A stretch of 64,000 nucleotides of DNA from Rariloculus sp963665575 (GTDB lineage Bacteria > Pseudomonadota > Gammaproteobacteria > Steroidobacterales > Rariloculaceae), in contig CAXXDW010000002.1 of NCBI GenBank assembly GCA_963665575.2, positions 103,073 to 167,072 on the forward strand, read 5' to 3'. Under the pieces are notes generated by a model that was not told the DNA's origin, did no database searches, and worked only from the letters and a program-made list of their open reading frames with translations. Shown here one piece after another: positions 30,821-39,621 of this stretch. Position numbers and translations under genes: made by a program. The first letter of the stretch is position 1. Each line of letters begins with the position of its first letter.

Positions 30821-31267
30821 ATGAGAGGCACGATACTTCCGGTGGCCGGTCTGCTCGTGACGGCGCCCGTCGCCGCACATCACAACGCGTCCGCGCACTA
30901 CCGGATCGGCGAGAGCATGACGATCTCGGGCGTCGTGACGGAGTTTCGCGCCGTGAATCCGCACGCGCGGGTCTATTTCGATGCCGTCAATGACGATGGT
31001 GTGATCGAGTCCTGGATGGCCGAAGGCGACAGCTTCATCAACCTCAGGCGCGTCGGCTGGACGATCGATGAGCTCGAGCCCGGCGACCGCATCGAGATCG
31101 TCGGGCGCCCGTCGCGCGATGGCTCCAATCTCGTCGAGTGGACATCGATCGTGGTCGCCGAGGGCGCGGAACTCGGCGGCGGCAACGGCCAGGTCGAAGA
31201 GCGCAGGCGCTACCTCGAACAGCGGCTGGCGGAATACCGAGCGCAGCGCGGTCGGTCGGCACAGTGA
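30821..31267 (+). CDS. DUF6152-type secreted protein, predicted mature N-terminus His-His
   Basis: 148 residues. The short signal peptide MRGTILPVAGLLVTAPVAA is followed by HHNASAHYRIGESM, so cleavage after VAA would expose HHN. VTEFRAVNPHARVYFDAV repeats the NPH motif of the other two members; ELEPGDRIEIVGRPSRDGSN closes the small barrel. A charged helix (EERRRYLEQRLAEYRAQRG) is added at the C-terminus. GGGGGAG lies 6 bases before the ATG. It is probably co-transcribed with its neighbours. Confidence 0.85.
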   Translation: MRGTILPVAGLLVTAPVAAHHNASAHYRIGESMTISGVVTEFRAVNPHARVYFDAVNDDGVIESWMAEGDSFINLRRVGWTIDELEPGDRIEIVGRPSRDGSNLVEWTSIVVAEGAELGGGNGQVEERRRYLEQRLAEYRAQRGRSAQ

Positions 31268-31406
31268 ATCGGGCGTTCGGCGCAGCGAGCGGCGCACTCG
31301 GCGCATCGCAATCAGTCGGCTCAGCTCGATCAGTCGGCGCAGTGAGCGGGCATTCCGTACAGCGTCCGGCAACCGGGAAAAAAGCGGGCGTGAAGGGAGA
31401 CGGACG

Positions 31407-32027
31407 ATGAGCGATTTCCGACCGGGCGTGTCCTTGCACGCATTACGCAGGCTGACGACTGCGGTGTTGCTGGGCGCGCTCGCGGCGTGGACGCTGCCCG
31501 GCGCCGCGCATCACTCCTTCCCGGCGCTGTTGACGGAGGATGGCGAGGAAGTCATCGAGGTGCTCGAGGGCACGGTGAGGGTGTTCCGGATACTGAATCC
31601 GCACGGTGCACTGATCGTCGATGTCCCCGATGAGGCCGGCGAAAACGAAGGCTGGCTGATCGAGCTCAGCCCCGCTTCGCAGCTCGCACGCGAGGGCTGG
31701 AGCGACGACATGCTCGTTCCCGGCGACCCGGTCAGCGTCGCGATCTACAGGTCCCGCACGCCCGGCCGCGCGCGGATTCGGGCTCTGCTCATGCCCGGGA
31801 AAGGCGAGGGCGGCGCCGCGCGACTGCTCGTGTCCTACGGCATCCGCGGCGATACACCGGTCATGCGCCGCTTGCGCGAACGAGTGCCCACCTGCGGCAT
31901 CATCGACCAGAGCTTCCAGAGAACCGAGTGCTTCAGGATCGACGCCGAGGCCGAGCGCGCGCTCGCGGAGGAGTTTCCAGGCCCGATGGGTTACGTGATG
32001 CCCATAGAGCCGGAGACGACGCGCTAG
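31407..32027 (+). CDS. DUF6152-like secreted protein with longer C-terminus
   Basis: 206 residues from the ATG at 31407; the open frame runs upstream through repeat-like DNA without a good start. The signal peptide (RRLTTAVLLGALAAWTLPGAA) ends just before HHSFPALLTEDG, again leaving a His-His N-terminus. VRVFRILNPHGALIVDV carries the shared NPH. The last ~90 residues (YRSRTPGRARIRALLMP, VPTCGIIDQSFQRTECFRI) are absent from the other two and contain two cysteines that could form a disulfide. GGGAGACGG precedes the start. Confidence 0.8.
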   Translation: MSDFRPGVSLHALRRLTTAVLLGALAAWTLPGAAHHSFPALLTEDGEEVIEVLEGTVRVFRILNPHGALIVDVPDEAGENEGWLIELSPASQLAREGWSDDMLVPGDPVSVAIYRSRTPGRARIRALLMPGKGEGGAARLLVSYGIRGDTPVMRRLRERVPTCGIIDQSFQRTECFRIDAEAERALAEEFPGPMGYVMPIEPETTR

Positions 32028-32039
32028 GCGAAACCGGAG

Positions 32040-32150
32040 GCGCGGACGGAACGAGAGGGACGGACGGGACCGGAAGCACAGACGGGACCGGAAGCATGGA
32101 CGAGACCGGAAGCACGGACGGGACCGGAAGCACGGACGGGACCAGAGGCA
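32040..32150 (+). repeat. 15-base intergenic tandem repeat
   Basis: About seven copies of GACGGGACCGGAAGCA-type units (15-base period) fill the 151-base gap before the gene at 32179. They could be read as in-frame GTDGTGST repeats after the previous stop, so the array may once have been coding. Confidence 0.75.
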
Positions 32151-32178
32151 CAGACGGGGCGGTGCAGGAGGATTTTCG

Positions 32179-32895
32179 ATGAGAGCGCTGAAGTTGCTTG
32201 CGATTGTTGCCGGCGCGGTGACCCATATGCCGGCGGGCGCTCAGCAGGACGCCGACGTTGCACGCGATTTGTCGGGAATCTACGAAGCCGCGCCCTTTAT
32301 CGGCACGCCGGAAGTGCGCCAGCCGGACCCCTACCCGTACACACCGGTCGGCGAGAGCGCGTTCGAAGCCTACGATGCCCTTGTCATGGACCCGCGGGCG
32401 CTCGATGACTGTGCGCCGGACAGCGTGCCCGGTGTGCTCTGGTCAGCCAACCCGATGCAGATCGGCATGGAGGACGGCGTGATCCTGCTGCGTTTCGAGC
32501 GCGCCAACATCACCCGGTCGATTCCGCTCGGCGGCCGCTTGCCGGCAGATCCCGAGCCCACCGGACTCGGGCACTCGGTCGCGCGCTGGGAAGGCGACGT
32601 ATTGACGATCGAGACCAGCCACATGTCGGGCGGCTATCTCTTCAACAACCGCGGGTATCCGCTGAGCGCCGAAGGGCGGATCACCGAGCGCTACCGGCGT
32701 GTTGGCGACGGCAATGACCTCGTGCTCGAAGTTCTCGTCGACGACCCCGTCAACTACACGGAGACCTTCACGCTCGCGCGCGACTGGATCTGGGCGCCGC
32801 ACGAGGAGATACGCCCGTGGGTGTGCATCGACCTCGGCCCGGGCGACGCCGAACCCGACCTCGACGAACTCGCGCGCCAGCTTGAGGCGCTGTAG
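32179..32895 (+). CDS. secreted WEGDTL-family protein (short form)
   Basis: 238 residues with a signal peptide (MRALKLLAIVAGAVTHMPAGA/QQ). The mature part has ARDLSGIYEAAPFIGTPEVR, CAPDSVPGVLWSANPMQI, GHSVARWEGDVLTIETSHMSG and a final Cys (PWVCIDLGPGD). The WEGDVLTIET stretch and overall order match the genes at 7158 and 29990. GGAGGATTTTCG before the ATG is a good ribosome binding site. Last gene of the second locus. Confidence 0.8.
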   Translation: MRALKLLAIVAGAVTHMPAGAQQDADVARDLSGIYEAAPFIGTPEVRQPDPYPYTPVGESAFEAYDALVMDPRALDDCAPDSVPGVLWSANPMQIGMEDGVILLRFERANITRSIPLGGRLPADPEPTGLGHSVARWEGDVLTIETSHMSGGYLFNNRGYPLSAEGRITERYRRVGDGNDLVLEVLVDDPVNYTETFTLARDWIWAPHEEIRPWVCIDLGPGDAEPDLDELARQLEAL

Positions 32896-33013
32896 GCGTT
32901 CCTGAAACAGGAAAAACGCGCGATGCCGGCCCGCCATCGGTTGACAGTGCTCAAGGCGCCCGACGGTTTCGCTGCATTGCGGCGGAGAAGCCCTGACAGG
33001 TGAAAAGCGATTG

Positions 33014-33054
33014 TTGACCGTGAGTCACAAATACGCACACAATCGCATATACGA
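33014..33054 (+). promoter_or_regulatory. promoter and operator of the Phd/PIN operon
   Basis: TTGACC (33014-33019), 18-base spacer, CACAAT (33038-33043), overlapped on the right by the near-palindrome TCGCATATACGA (33043-33054). Phd antitoxins bind such sites to repress their own promoter. Confidence 0.5.
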
Positions 33055-33074
33055 ATGATGGCTGGAGTATCGAT

Positions 33075-33362
33075 ATGGACTTTGTAAGCGTTCGCGAATT
33101 GCGTACCCGCTCCGCTGCCGTATGGGATGCCCTGCGCGAGGAAAAGGACCTGGTCGTGACCTCGAACGGCAAGCCGATCGCCGTGCTGTCGGCGACCACC
33201 GCGCCGACGCTGGAAGCGTCGTTGACGGCTCTGCGGCAGGCCCGCGCGCAACTGGCGGTCGCGGCGATGCAGGAACGCGCCCGGGAGACCGGCGCCGACC
33301 GGTTGACTCTTGAAGACGTCAATTCGGAAATCCAGGCCGCGCGGCACCAGCGGCGCAAATGA
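33075..33362 (+). CDS. Phd/YefM-type antitoxin
   Basis: 95 residues: MDFVSVRELRTRSAAVWDALREEKDLVVTSNGKPIAVLSA is the Phd DNA-binding fold, followed by a helical tail (ALRQARAQLAVAAMQERARE, LTLEDVNSEIQAAR) that binds the toxin. GGAGTATCGAT precedes the ATG. It overlaps the PIN toxin by four bases (ATGA). Confidence 0.88.
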   Translation: MDFVSVRELRTRSAAVWDALREEKDLVVTSNGKPIAVLSATTAPTLEASLTALRQARAQLAVAAMQERARETGADRLTLEDVNSEIQAARHQRRK

Positions 33363-33769
33363 GGGTCGTGATCGACACCAATGTACTCGTCTCCGGCCTG
33401 CTCTCACCATTCGGTCCGCCGGGTATCATCGTCGGTCTGATAACTGCTGGCAGCTTATGTTCCTGCCATGACTCCAGAATATTTGCCGAATACAACGCGG
33501 TATTGCGGCGTCCGGCTTTCCCGTTCGCCGCAGAAGAGGTCATGGCGCTCATGGCGCAGATTCGCGCCGGCGGAGAACTGGTTTCCGCCAGACCGCTGCC
33601 CCTCCGGTTGCCCGACCCGGACGATGAGCCGTTCCTGGAAGTTGCCGCAGCGGCGATGGCCGAATTCCTCGTGACCGGCAACTTGAAGCACTTTCCCCAC
33701 GACCGCCGCCAGGGCGTTCGCGTGGTTACGCCCCGGGAGTTTCTGGACTCCGGCTTGCGCCGCTATTGA
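33359..33769 (+). CDS. PIN-domain toxin (COG1569-type)
   Basis: 136 residues, starting within the antitoxin stop. MRVVIDTNVLVSGLLSPFGPPG gives the first Asp; RIFAEYNAVLRRPAF the conserved Glu; LPDPDDEPFLEVAAAA and FLVTGNLKHFP the last acidic cluster and N-x-K-H-F-P. This is the putative toxin family COG1569, whose usual partner is a Phd-type antitoxin. Motifs and length are complete. Its stop overlaps the end of the convergent VOC gene by seven bases. Confidence 0.88.
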   Translation: MRVVIDTNVLVSGLLSPFGPPGIIVGLITAGSLCSCHDSRIFAEYNAVLRRPAFPFAAEEVMALMAQIRAGGELVSARPLPLRLPDPDDEPFLEVAAAAMAEFLVTGNLKHFPHDRRQGVRVVTPREFLDSGLRRY

Positions 33770-34551
33770 GTCGTCGCCTCCACGATCTCGAAATGCACGC
33801 CGCCCGGCCCCTCGAAGAACAGCAGGTCCGAGCCCGGCGGGTTCGGCCTGATCAGGTACGGTGGGTAGCCGGTCGCTTCGATTCTCGCGGCGAAGTCGGT
33901 CAGCGACTCCGACACGCGGAATCCGATGTGATCGAGCGAGTGGCCTCGGCTCGGCGCCCGCTCGCCCGAGGCGACTTCACTGATCTGCACCCAGAGATCC
34001 CCGTAAAGGATGCAGTGAAAGTTGTCGCCGCCCTGCTCGGGCACGAACTCGCCGCCGAAGATTTCCAGGAACCAGTCGCGCACCGCATCCTTTTCGTTGA
34101 CGAAGAGATGCACGTGGTTGATCCGGGGTTGTTCGGCATCCTGCATGAGTTCGATTCGCGCGCCCCAGGGATCCTCGATGAATGCGATCAGCGGGGCCGT
34201 GATGCCGGGTCGCGGCTCCTCGTCGATGCGGGCGCCGAGCTGGCGCGCCCGTTCGACCGCCGCTTCCAGGTCGTCGACGCCGAAGCCGACGTGGTCGATC
34301 GCGGTTTCGTTGCTCGCCCCGGCGTTGCCCTCGTTCGGCATCGTGCCGACGAAACCGTTCGACTGCACGACGAAGAAGCCGGGTCCGCCCGGTCTCACTT
34401 CGCCGCCGATGAGTTCCCCGTACCAGTCGGCCGCGGCTTCGACATCCGGCACGCGCAAGTGCACATGGGTGAACGTGCTCTGCGCGAGCGCAAGGCCGGG
34501 AACGATCGACAATGCGGTCAGGACAGCCGCGAGACGGAATCGATTTCTCAT
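33763..34551 (-). CDS. exported two-domain VOC (glyoxalase/bleomycin-resistance) protein
   Basis: 262 residues. The ATG at 34551 has a perfect AGGAGG 6 bases upstream and begins a signal peptide (RNRFRLAAVLTALSIVPGLALA/QS). Two VOC modules follow: FTHVHLRVPDVEAAADWYGEL to ARIELMQD (~25-140) and INHVHLFVNEKDAVRDWFLEIF to GGVHFEIVEA (~145-260). Metal-ligand positions (His in HVHL, Glu in RIELM and HFEIV) are present in both halves, as in ring-cleaving dioxygenases and glyoxalases. Its location before an intradiol dioxygenase on the same strand suggests aromatic-compound chemistry, though the periplasmic location is unusual. Confidence 0.85.
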   Translation of the reverse strand: MRNRFRLAAVLTALSIVPGLALAQSTFTHVHLRVPDVEAAADWYGELIGGEVRPGGPGFFVVQSNGFVGTMPNEGNAGASNETAIDHVGFGVDDLEAAVERARQLGARIDEEPRPGITAPLIAFIEDPWGARIELMQDAEQPRINHVHLFVNEKDAVRDWFLEIFGGEFVPEQGGDNFHCILYGDLWVQISEVASGERAPSRGHSLDHIGFRVSESLTDFAARIEATGYPPYLIRPNPPGSDLLFFEGPGGVHFEIVEATTQ

Positions 34552-34731
34552 GGAAGCCTCCTTTCGGGCCCTGCGTTCAGCCATGCCGGCTGACGCAGTT
34601 GTGTTGCCGCCGATGATCGCCGCGACGGGCTGCCGGGAGCTTGCGCCGCCGGATGGCATGGAAAAACGGCCCTTGCGCGTCAGCGCAGCGAGCCCGCGGC
34701 GAGAACCCCCGGGAGCCTGCGGCGCAGGCGC

Positions 34732-35433
34732 CTAAGCGCGCGGCGGTTCGCCGATGCCGCCGAGGGTGCCGTCCTCGCGTTCCTCGGGCGTCTGGCCGAG
34801 CACGATGTCGAAATTGGCCGTGAGTTCCCCGATCGTCGAACCCGGCAGCGGATGGTACTCGACCATGAGCGTTTCGAGCGCCGCCGGGTCGCCGACCCGC
34901 CGCAGGATGCGGTCGCGCGGGTTGTCCGCGTGGCCCTTGACGAGGGCCTGCGTCGCCATGATGCGCTGCCCGGACTTGCTGACCGCAACGTGGATGTGCG
35001 CCGCGCGGAACGTTCCGCCGAGCGTGTACGAAGTGGGCTTGATCGTGCGGAAGTAGTAGCGCCCCTCCGTGTCGGTCAGAAAGCGCCCGTAGCCCTGGAA
35101 GTTCGTGTCGAGCTTGCCGTCGTGCCGCCCCTCGGTATGGATGTATGAGCCGTTCATGTCCGACTGCCAGATCTCGATGAACGCGTTGCGTACGGGGCTG
35201 CCGCTCGGCCCGAGCAGCCTGCCCGTGAGATGCGTGATCTCGCCGATGGCCGGCTTGATGTTGTCGTTGATGATCAGCAGGTCGTTGTCGGTATCCAGCG
35301 GCATACGGTCGGGATAGAAGGGACCGTCGCCGGTTCGCGCCGTTTCCGTCAGCGTGGCCGCGAATGCGCCGGGAACCGTGAACGCCGCAGCACCGATCGT
35401 CATGCCGTGCAGAAACCGTCGCTTCGTCACCAT
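34732..35433 (-). CDS. exported intradiol ring-cleavage dioxygenase-like protein
   Basis: 233 residues from the ATG at 35433 (GGGGGAACG upstream); a start at 35478 would bury the signal. The N-terminus MVTKRRFLHGMTIGAAAFTVPGAFAA is a Tat-like signal. The body matches intradiol dioxygenases: LTGRLLGPSGSPVRNAFIEIWQ, then Tyr and His iron ligands in GRYYFRTIKPTSY and FRAAHIHVAVSKSG. These enzymes open catechol or protocatechuate rings between the hydroxyls using Fe(III). Its neighbours (VOC protein, TonB receptor, reductase) fit uptake and breakdown of an aromatic. Confidence 0.85.
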   Translation of the reverse strand: MVTKRRFLHGMTIGAAAFTVPGAFAATLTETARTGDGPFYPDRMPLDTDNDLLIINDNIKPAIGEITHLTGRLLGPSGSPVRNAFIEIWQSDMNGSYIHTEGRHDGKLDTNFQGYGRFLTDTEGRYYFRTIKPTSYTLGGTFRAAHIHVAVSKSGQRIMATQALVKGHADNPRDRILRRVGDPAALETLMVEYHPLPGSTIGELTANFDIVLGQTPEEREDGTLGGIGEPPRA

Positions 35434-35551
35434 GATCGTTCCCCCGTGTTGCGCTCGGTAACAGCCTACTCCGGGCACCGGCTTCCGGCAAGCGCGGGAA
35501 CGGCCTCGCTGCGACGCTCGCGGCGGGCCCGGCCCGGTCGAGCGGTCCGCC

Positions 35552-38542
35552 TCAGAAGCTCACGCCGAGGTTGACGAACACGTAGCGGCCGAGCGCATCG
35601 AAGAACGCCGGAAACGTGTTGCCGTTACCCGGCGCCGTACCCGCGTCGGAACTGACCTGCGGGTCCGTGTCGAGCAGGTTGCTGATCCCGCCGGTAAGCG
35701 TGTAGTTGCCGGCGGCGATCCATTCCGCCGTGAGGTCCCAATAGGTCTCGGCACCGAAATCGATGCCGTTGCTACCGAGATCGCCGGTACTGCCGAGATA
35801 CCGCAGGCCCAGCGAAACCCGCACGTCGTAAGCTGTGTACAGGGTCGCCTTGTAGTTGCCGATCCATTCCGGCTGAGGGTTCTTGCCGCAGGACGCACCC
35901 CAGAAGCCAGCGCACTCCAGCGCCGCCTCGCCGGGCAACTCGACCAGATCCGCAGTCAGCAGGTAGGTCGATACGCCTTGCAGGTCGATCGGACCGAGCC
36001 GGGTGTCGAAGCTGTAGTCGAAGATGACGTCGAGGCCTTCAACGTTCTCCTCGGTGAGGTTGGTGGTCTGGGCCGAGATGTAACCGCCGCTGATCCACAG
36101 CGAACCGTTCACCGGGTGGCGGTTGATCAGGCTGCAGAACGCCGCAAGTCCGGTATCGAGACACTTGTGCAGCGCCGTGGCGGCAGGGATCGAGCCGATA
36201 CCCTTCTCGACGCTGATGTCGAAGTAGTCCAGCGTCACCGTGAGGCCGTCAACGAATGCGGGCGTCGCGACAAGTCCGGCAGTAAACGATTCGGCTTCCT
36301 CCGGCGCAACCGCTTCGTTTCCGCCTGCCAGGATGTTGTATTGATCCGCCGGGGACTTCAGATCCGTTCCATACAGATTGGCGGGCAATCCGCTGTTGGC
36401 GCACGCTTGCTGGCTCGCGGTCATCGAGAGGCCGCAGGGATCGTCGGCGATGTCGACCAGGCCGAACCCCTGTGCGCTGAACAACTCCGACAGGTTCGCG
36501 TGCCGGATCGCGGACTGGTATGAAGCGCGCAGCGCGAGCGTATCGGAAACGCGCCAGAACGCCCCGAACTTGAGCGTGTCGGTCGTGTGGCCGGTCGAGT
36601 AGTCGGCATAGCGGTAACCCGCGTCGAAGCTGAGGTTGTCGAGCACCGGGATACCGAGTTCGACGAAGTACTCGTTGACGTCGTAACCGCCCGCCAGAGG
36701 CAAGGTGGCGCCGCCCGAACCGGAGCGGTCGCCCGTGCGGCTCGGCAGGTCGGGGCGAAAGTCGGTGCTCAGGTCCTTGTTTTCAAGGCCGACCGCGACG
36801 GAAATCGGGCCGGGTGCGCCGGGAAGTGCAAACGGGAATTCGCCCGAAGCCACCGCCTGGAGGATGTGCTGCTCGCCGCTGCCGAGAACGAACGTCGAGC
36901 TGGCGATGTACCGCTGCACCTCCTCGCCGCCGTCGATCACGCCCTGGATCCCACCGTCACCGGGCAGGCCGCCCCTGAAGAGGTTGTACGGAACACAGGC
37001 AGAATCGGTCCCGTCGAGCGCCGCGACGCATGTCGGCGTTCCGTTGACGCTGATCACGTCGACCGCGCGGTTGATCGCGGTCACCGAAAGGTCGTTGCGG
37101 TATTCGCTCGTGTATTGGACATCGGACAACTGGTAGGACAGGTCGTAGGTCCAGCCATCTGCGATCTCGCCGCGCAGACCGTAGATCGACACCGTGTTGT
37201 CGTAGCTGGTGACGTTTTGCCGCGGACCGCCTTCGACGTTTCGCTTGAGCGAGTACAGCGGCGCGTTGTAGCCGATGATGTCGCCTGAGCCGACCGCAAG
37301 ATCGAGCGAGGAGATGTAGGCCAGCGCTTCGGCGGCGCTCGCGAAGTCCGGCGCGTGATCGCCGCCCATTCCGGCCCAGTCGCCGCAGACCGTTGCGTAT
37401 TGCTGCCTCGACAGGAGCGGGTTGTAACAGGGCAACTCGGTGATATTGCCGAACGTGCCCGAATACGCGATCTGCGCCTTCGAATCAGACTGCATCGAGC
37501 GGACGTTGGCGTAGCCTTCGATGCGGTCGTTGATCTCGAAGCTGCCGAAGAAACCCGCGTTCAAACGCTCGTCCGGCCGCTGGAAGAAATTGGTGGGATT
37601 GTAGTTGTAGACCTGACCGTCACGGGGCACGAATTCGTCGCCGAGCAGTTTCAGATCGAGCCCGGTGATCGATGGGTCCGCGGCATTCGTGTAGCCGAGA
37701 TCGTCGTAGCGGCCGAAATCCCACCACCGGCCCGGAGGTATGGTCGACGAGCCGCCGCAGGCGTTCGTGCCGCCGGTCAGGGCGCACGCGGAGATGTCGT
37801 AGTCCCCCTGCAGGATCGGGGAGGTATCGGTTTTTTCGATGAAGCCGGTGATGTGTCCGCGCCCGTCGAAGATCGAGCCGCCGAAGGCAACCGCGAGCTT
37901 GTCGGTTTCCCCGGTGGTCACGTCGTCGTCCGCCAAGCGGTAATCGTGCGAGGTCACGAGGTCGCGCATCCCGCCGTTGTCGTTGTTGTGCTGGTAGAAG
38001 CTGTGCATGTAATTGGCCTTGAAGCCTTCAAAATCATCGTCGAGGATGAAATTGACCACGCCCCCCACCGCGTCGGAGCCGTACACCGACGAGGCGCCGC
38101 CGGTCAACACCTCCACCCGCTCGAGCAACAGGGTGGGAATGGAGTTCAGATCCGCGCAGTTGCCGCCGCCGGTCGTGCCGGGGGCGAGCCGCTGACCGTT
38201 GATGAGCACGAGGGTCCGCGCGCAGCCGAGGTTGCGAACGTTGACGGTCGCCGTGCCCGAGGCGCCGTTGGACGCGGTGATGGCCTGACCGGGAGAAATC
38301 TGCGGGAGATCGTTGAGGTAGTCCTCGACACGGGTGATGCCGCGGTCGGAGATATCCTCGACCTCGACGGTGACGATCTGCGAAGAACTGGTCACGTTGG
38401 GGGTCCTGAGGCGGCTGCCGGTGACCAGCACTTCTTCGATCTCACCCGCCTGCGGACCCTGGGCGAGGGCGCGGTCTGCGGCGCCCGGTCCGAGGGCCAC
38501 TACGCCGCAAAGCAATAACGTCCGATGCTTGCTGGATTCCAT
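35552..38542 (-). CDS. TonB-dependent outer-membrane receptor
   Basis: 996 residues. Signal peptide (KHRTLLLCGVVALGPGAADRALA), TonB box (EIEEVLVTGSRLR), plug domain with TATVNVRNLGCARTLVLINGQRL and ERVEVLTGGASSVYGSDAVGGVVNFIL, then a long barrel ending in ALGRYVFVNLGVSF with the C-terminal Phe expected for Bam-assembled barrels. Paired cysteines in the loops (ACALTGGTNACGG) are typical. GGAGG precedes the start. This subclass imports large organic molecules; the substrate here may be linked to the adjacent dioxygenase. Confidence 0.93.
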   Translation of the reverse strand: MESSKHRTLLLCGVVALGPGAADRALAQGPQAGEIEEVLVTGSRLRTPNVTSSSQIVTVEVEDISDRGITRVEDYLNDLPQISPGQAITASNGASGTATVNVRNLGCARTLVLINGQRLAPGTTGGGNCADLNSIPTLLLERVEVLTGGASSVYGSDAVGGVVNFILDDDFEGFKANYMHSFYQHNNDNGGMRDLVTSHDYRLADDDVTTGETDKLAVAFGGSIFDGRGHITGFIEKTDTSPILQGDYDISACALTGGTNACGGSSTIPPGRWWDFGRYDDLGYTNAADPSITGLDLKLLGDEFVPRDGQVYNYNPTNFFQRPDERLNAGFFGSFEINDRIEGYANVRSMQSDSKAQIAYSGTFGNITELPCYNPLLSRQQYATVCGDWAGMGGDHAPDFASAAEALAYISSLDLAVGSGDIIGYNAPLYSLKRNVEGGPRQNVTSYDNTVSIYGLRGEIADGWTYDLSYQLSDVQYTSEYRNDLSVTAINRAVDVISVNGTPTCVAALDGTDSACVPYNLFRGGLPGDGGIQGVIDGGEEVQRYIASSTFVLGSGEQHILQAVASGEFPFALPGAPGPISVAVGLENKDLSTDFRPDLPSRTGDRSGSGGATLPLAGGYDVNEYFVELGIPVLDNLSFDAGYRYADYSTGHTTDTLKFGAFWRVSDTLALRASYQSAIRHANLSELFSAQGFGLVDIADDPCGLSMTASQQACANSGLPANLYGTDLKSPADQYNILAGGNEAVAPEEAESFTAGLVATPAFVDGLTVTLDYFDISVEKGIGSIPAATALHKCLDTGLAAFCSLINRHPVNGSLWISGGYISAQTTNLTEENVEGLDVIFDYSFDTRLGPIDLQGVSTYLLTADLVELPGEAALECAGFWGASCGKNPQPEWIGNYKATLYTAYDVRVSLGLRYLGSTGDLGSNGIDFGAETYWDLTAEWIAAGNYTLTGGISNLLDTDPQVSSDAGTAPGNGNTFPAFFDALGRYVFVNLGVSF

Positions 38543-38672
38543 TCCATTTTCCTCCGAAGGGCTCGTCCCGAGTTGACGCGTGCCGCGCGTATGGCACGGT
38601 CACCGGGGATGTTCACACGATTGGACATGCAAATGTAGAAGGAGGTTCCAGGTTTGAAAAGCCCCTGTACGC

Positions 38673-38701
38673 AGCCTGCCGCCCCCGCTTGTGGGCAGGC
38701 T
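38673..38701 (-). terminator. possible terminator after the aldo/keto reductase
   Basis: AGCCTGCC / GGCAGGCT form an 8-bp stem with a 13-base loop at the gene's stop codon. Read on the minus strand it is followed about 20 bases later by CTTTTC only, so it is at best a weak terminator. Confidence 0.35.
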
Positions 38702-39621
38702 CAGGCCAGGCTGTCGAAGAGTTCCTCCTGGCGGCGGCGCTCGGCGGCATCCGGCAGACGGCCCCGCGCGGCGCCGAAGTTGTCTTCGACGTGGCGGACC
38801 TGCCGCGTGCCAGGGATCGCGACGGTCACGGCCGGGTGCGAGACGATGTACTTGAGGAAGAACTGCGCCCAGCTCCTGCAGTCGAATTCGGCCGCCCACT
38901 CGGGCAGTTCATGGCCTTCCACGACGCTGAAGATCGATCGCCGGGCGCCGCGGAAGGGCAGGTTGATCATCACGGCGATGCCGCGGTCGGCCGCCGTCGG
39001 CAGCAGGCGCTCGGCCACGTCACGGTCGCCGAGCGAGTAGTTGAACTGCACGAAGTCGACATCCTCGGCCAGCATGAACTGCTCCATCTCCCCGTGCTGG
39101 TCGCGCGAGGACACCGACGCGCCGATGTAGCGGAAACGGCTGGCCGCCTTCCACTCGCGCAGGAGCGGCAGCTCCGTGTCGGTATTGACAAGCTGATGCA
39201 CCATCATGAGATCAATCTGCTCGGTCCTGAGCCGCTCGAAGGAATTGCGAAAACCGTCCACGCCCCGAATCCGGCCCCTGATATCTGTCTTGGTCGCGAG
39301 AAAGAGATCGTTGCGGATGCCGAGTTCCGTCGCGAGGTCGCCGATCACGGCTTCCGATGTGCCATAGGCCGCCGCGGTATCCATGACCCGGCCGCCGAGC
39401 TCGACGAATCGCGCCATCGTCGCGCGCAGCGGTGCGCGCTCGTCCTCGGACTCGCCGACCCCGTAGCGGTTCGTGCCGATGCCGATCGGCGGGATCATTT
39501 CGCCGCTCGAGGGGATGGGCTTGAAGATCGCCCGATCCGACTGGGCGAGCAGTCGCGGTGCCGCAAGGCTGACTGCGGTGCCCGCTCCGGCCCTGAGCGC
39601 GTCGCGTCGTGTCATCGGCAT
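38701..39621 (-). CDS. Tat-exported aldo/keto reductase
   Basis: 306 residues. The N-terminus MPMTRRDALRAGAGTAVSLAAPRLLA is a twin-arginine signal. The TIM barrel shows IGIGTNRYG, MDTAAAYGTSEAVIG (catalytic Asp and Tyr), LFLATKTDIRG (Lys) and DLMMVHQLVN (His), then VAIPGTRQVRHVEDNFGAA for the nucleotide. AKRs reduce carbonyls with NADPH; an exported form must keep its cofactor through Tat folding. It is on the same strand as the TonB receptor and dioxygenase. Confidence 0.88.
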   Translation of the reverse strand: MPMTRRDALRAGAGTAVSLAAPRLLAQSDRAIFKPIPSSGEMIPPIGIGTNRYGVGESEDERAPLRATMARFVELGGRVMDTAAAYGTSEAVIGDLATELGIRNDLFLATKTDIRGRIRGVDGFRNSFERLRTEQIDLMMVHQLVNTDTELPLLREWKAASRFRYIGASVSSRDQHGEMEQFMLAEDVDFVQFNYSLGDRDVAERLLPTAADRGIAVMINLPFRGARRSIFSVVEGHELPEWAAEFDCRSWAQFFLKYIVSHPAVTVAIPGTRQVRHVEDNFGAARGRLPDAAERRRQEELFDSLA

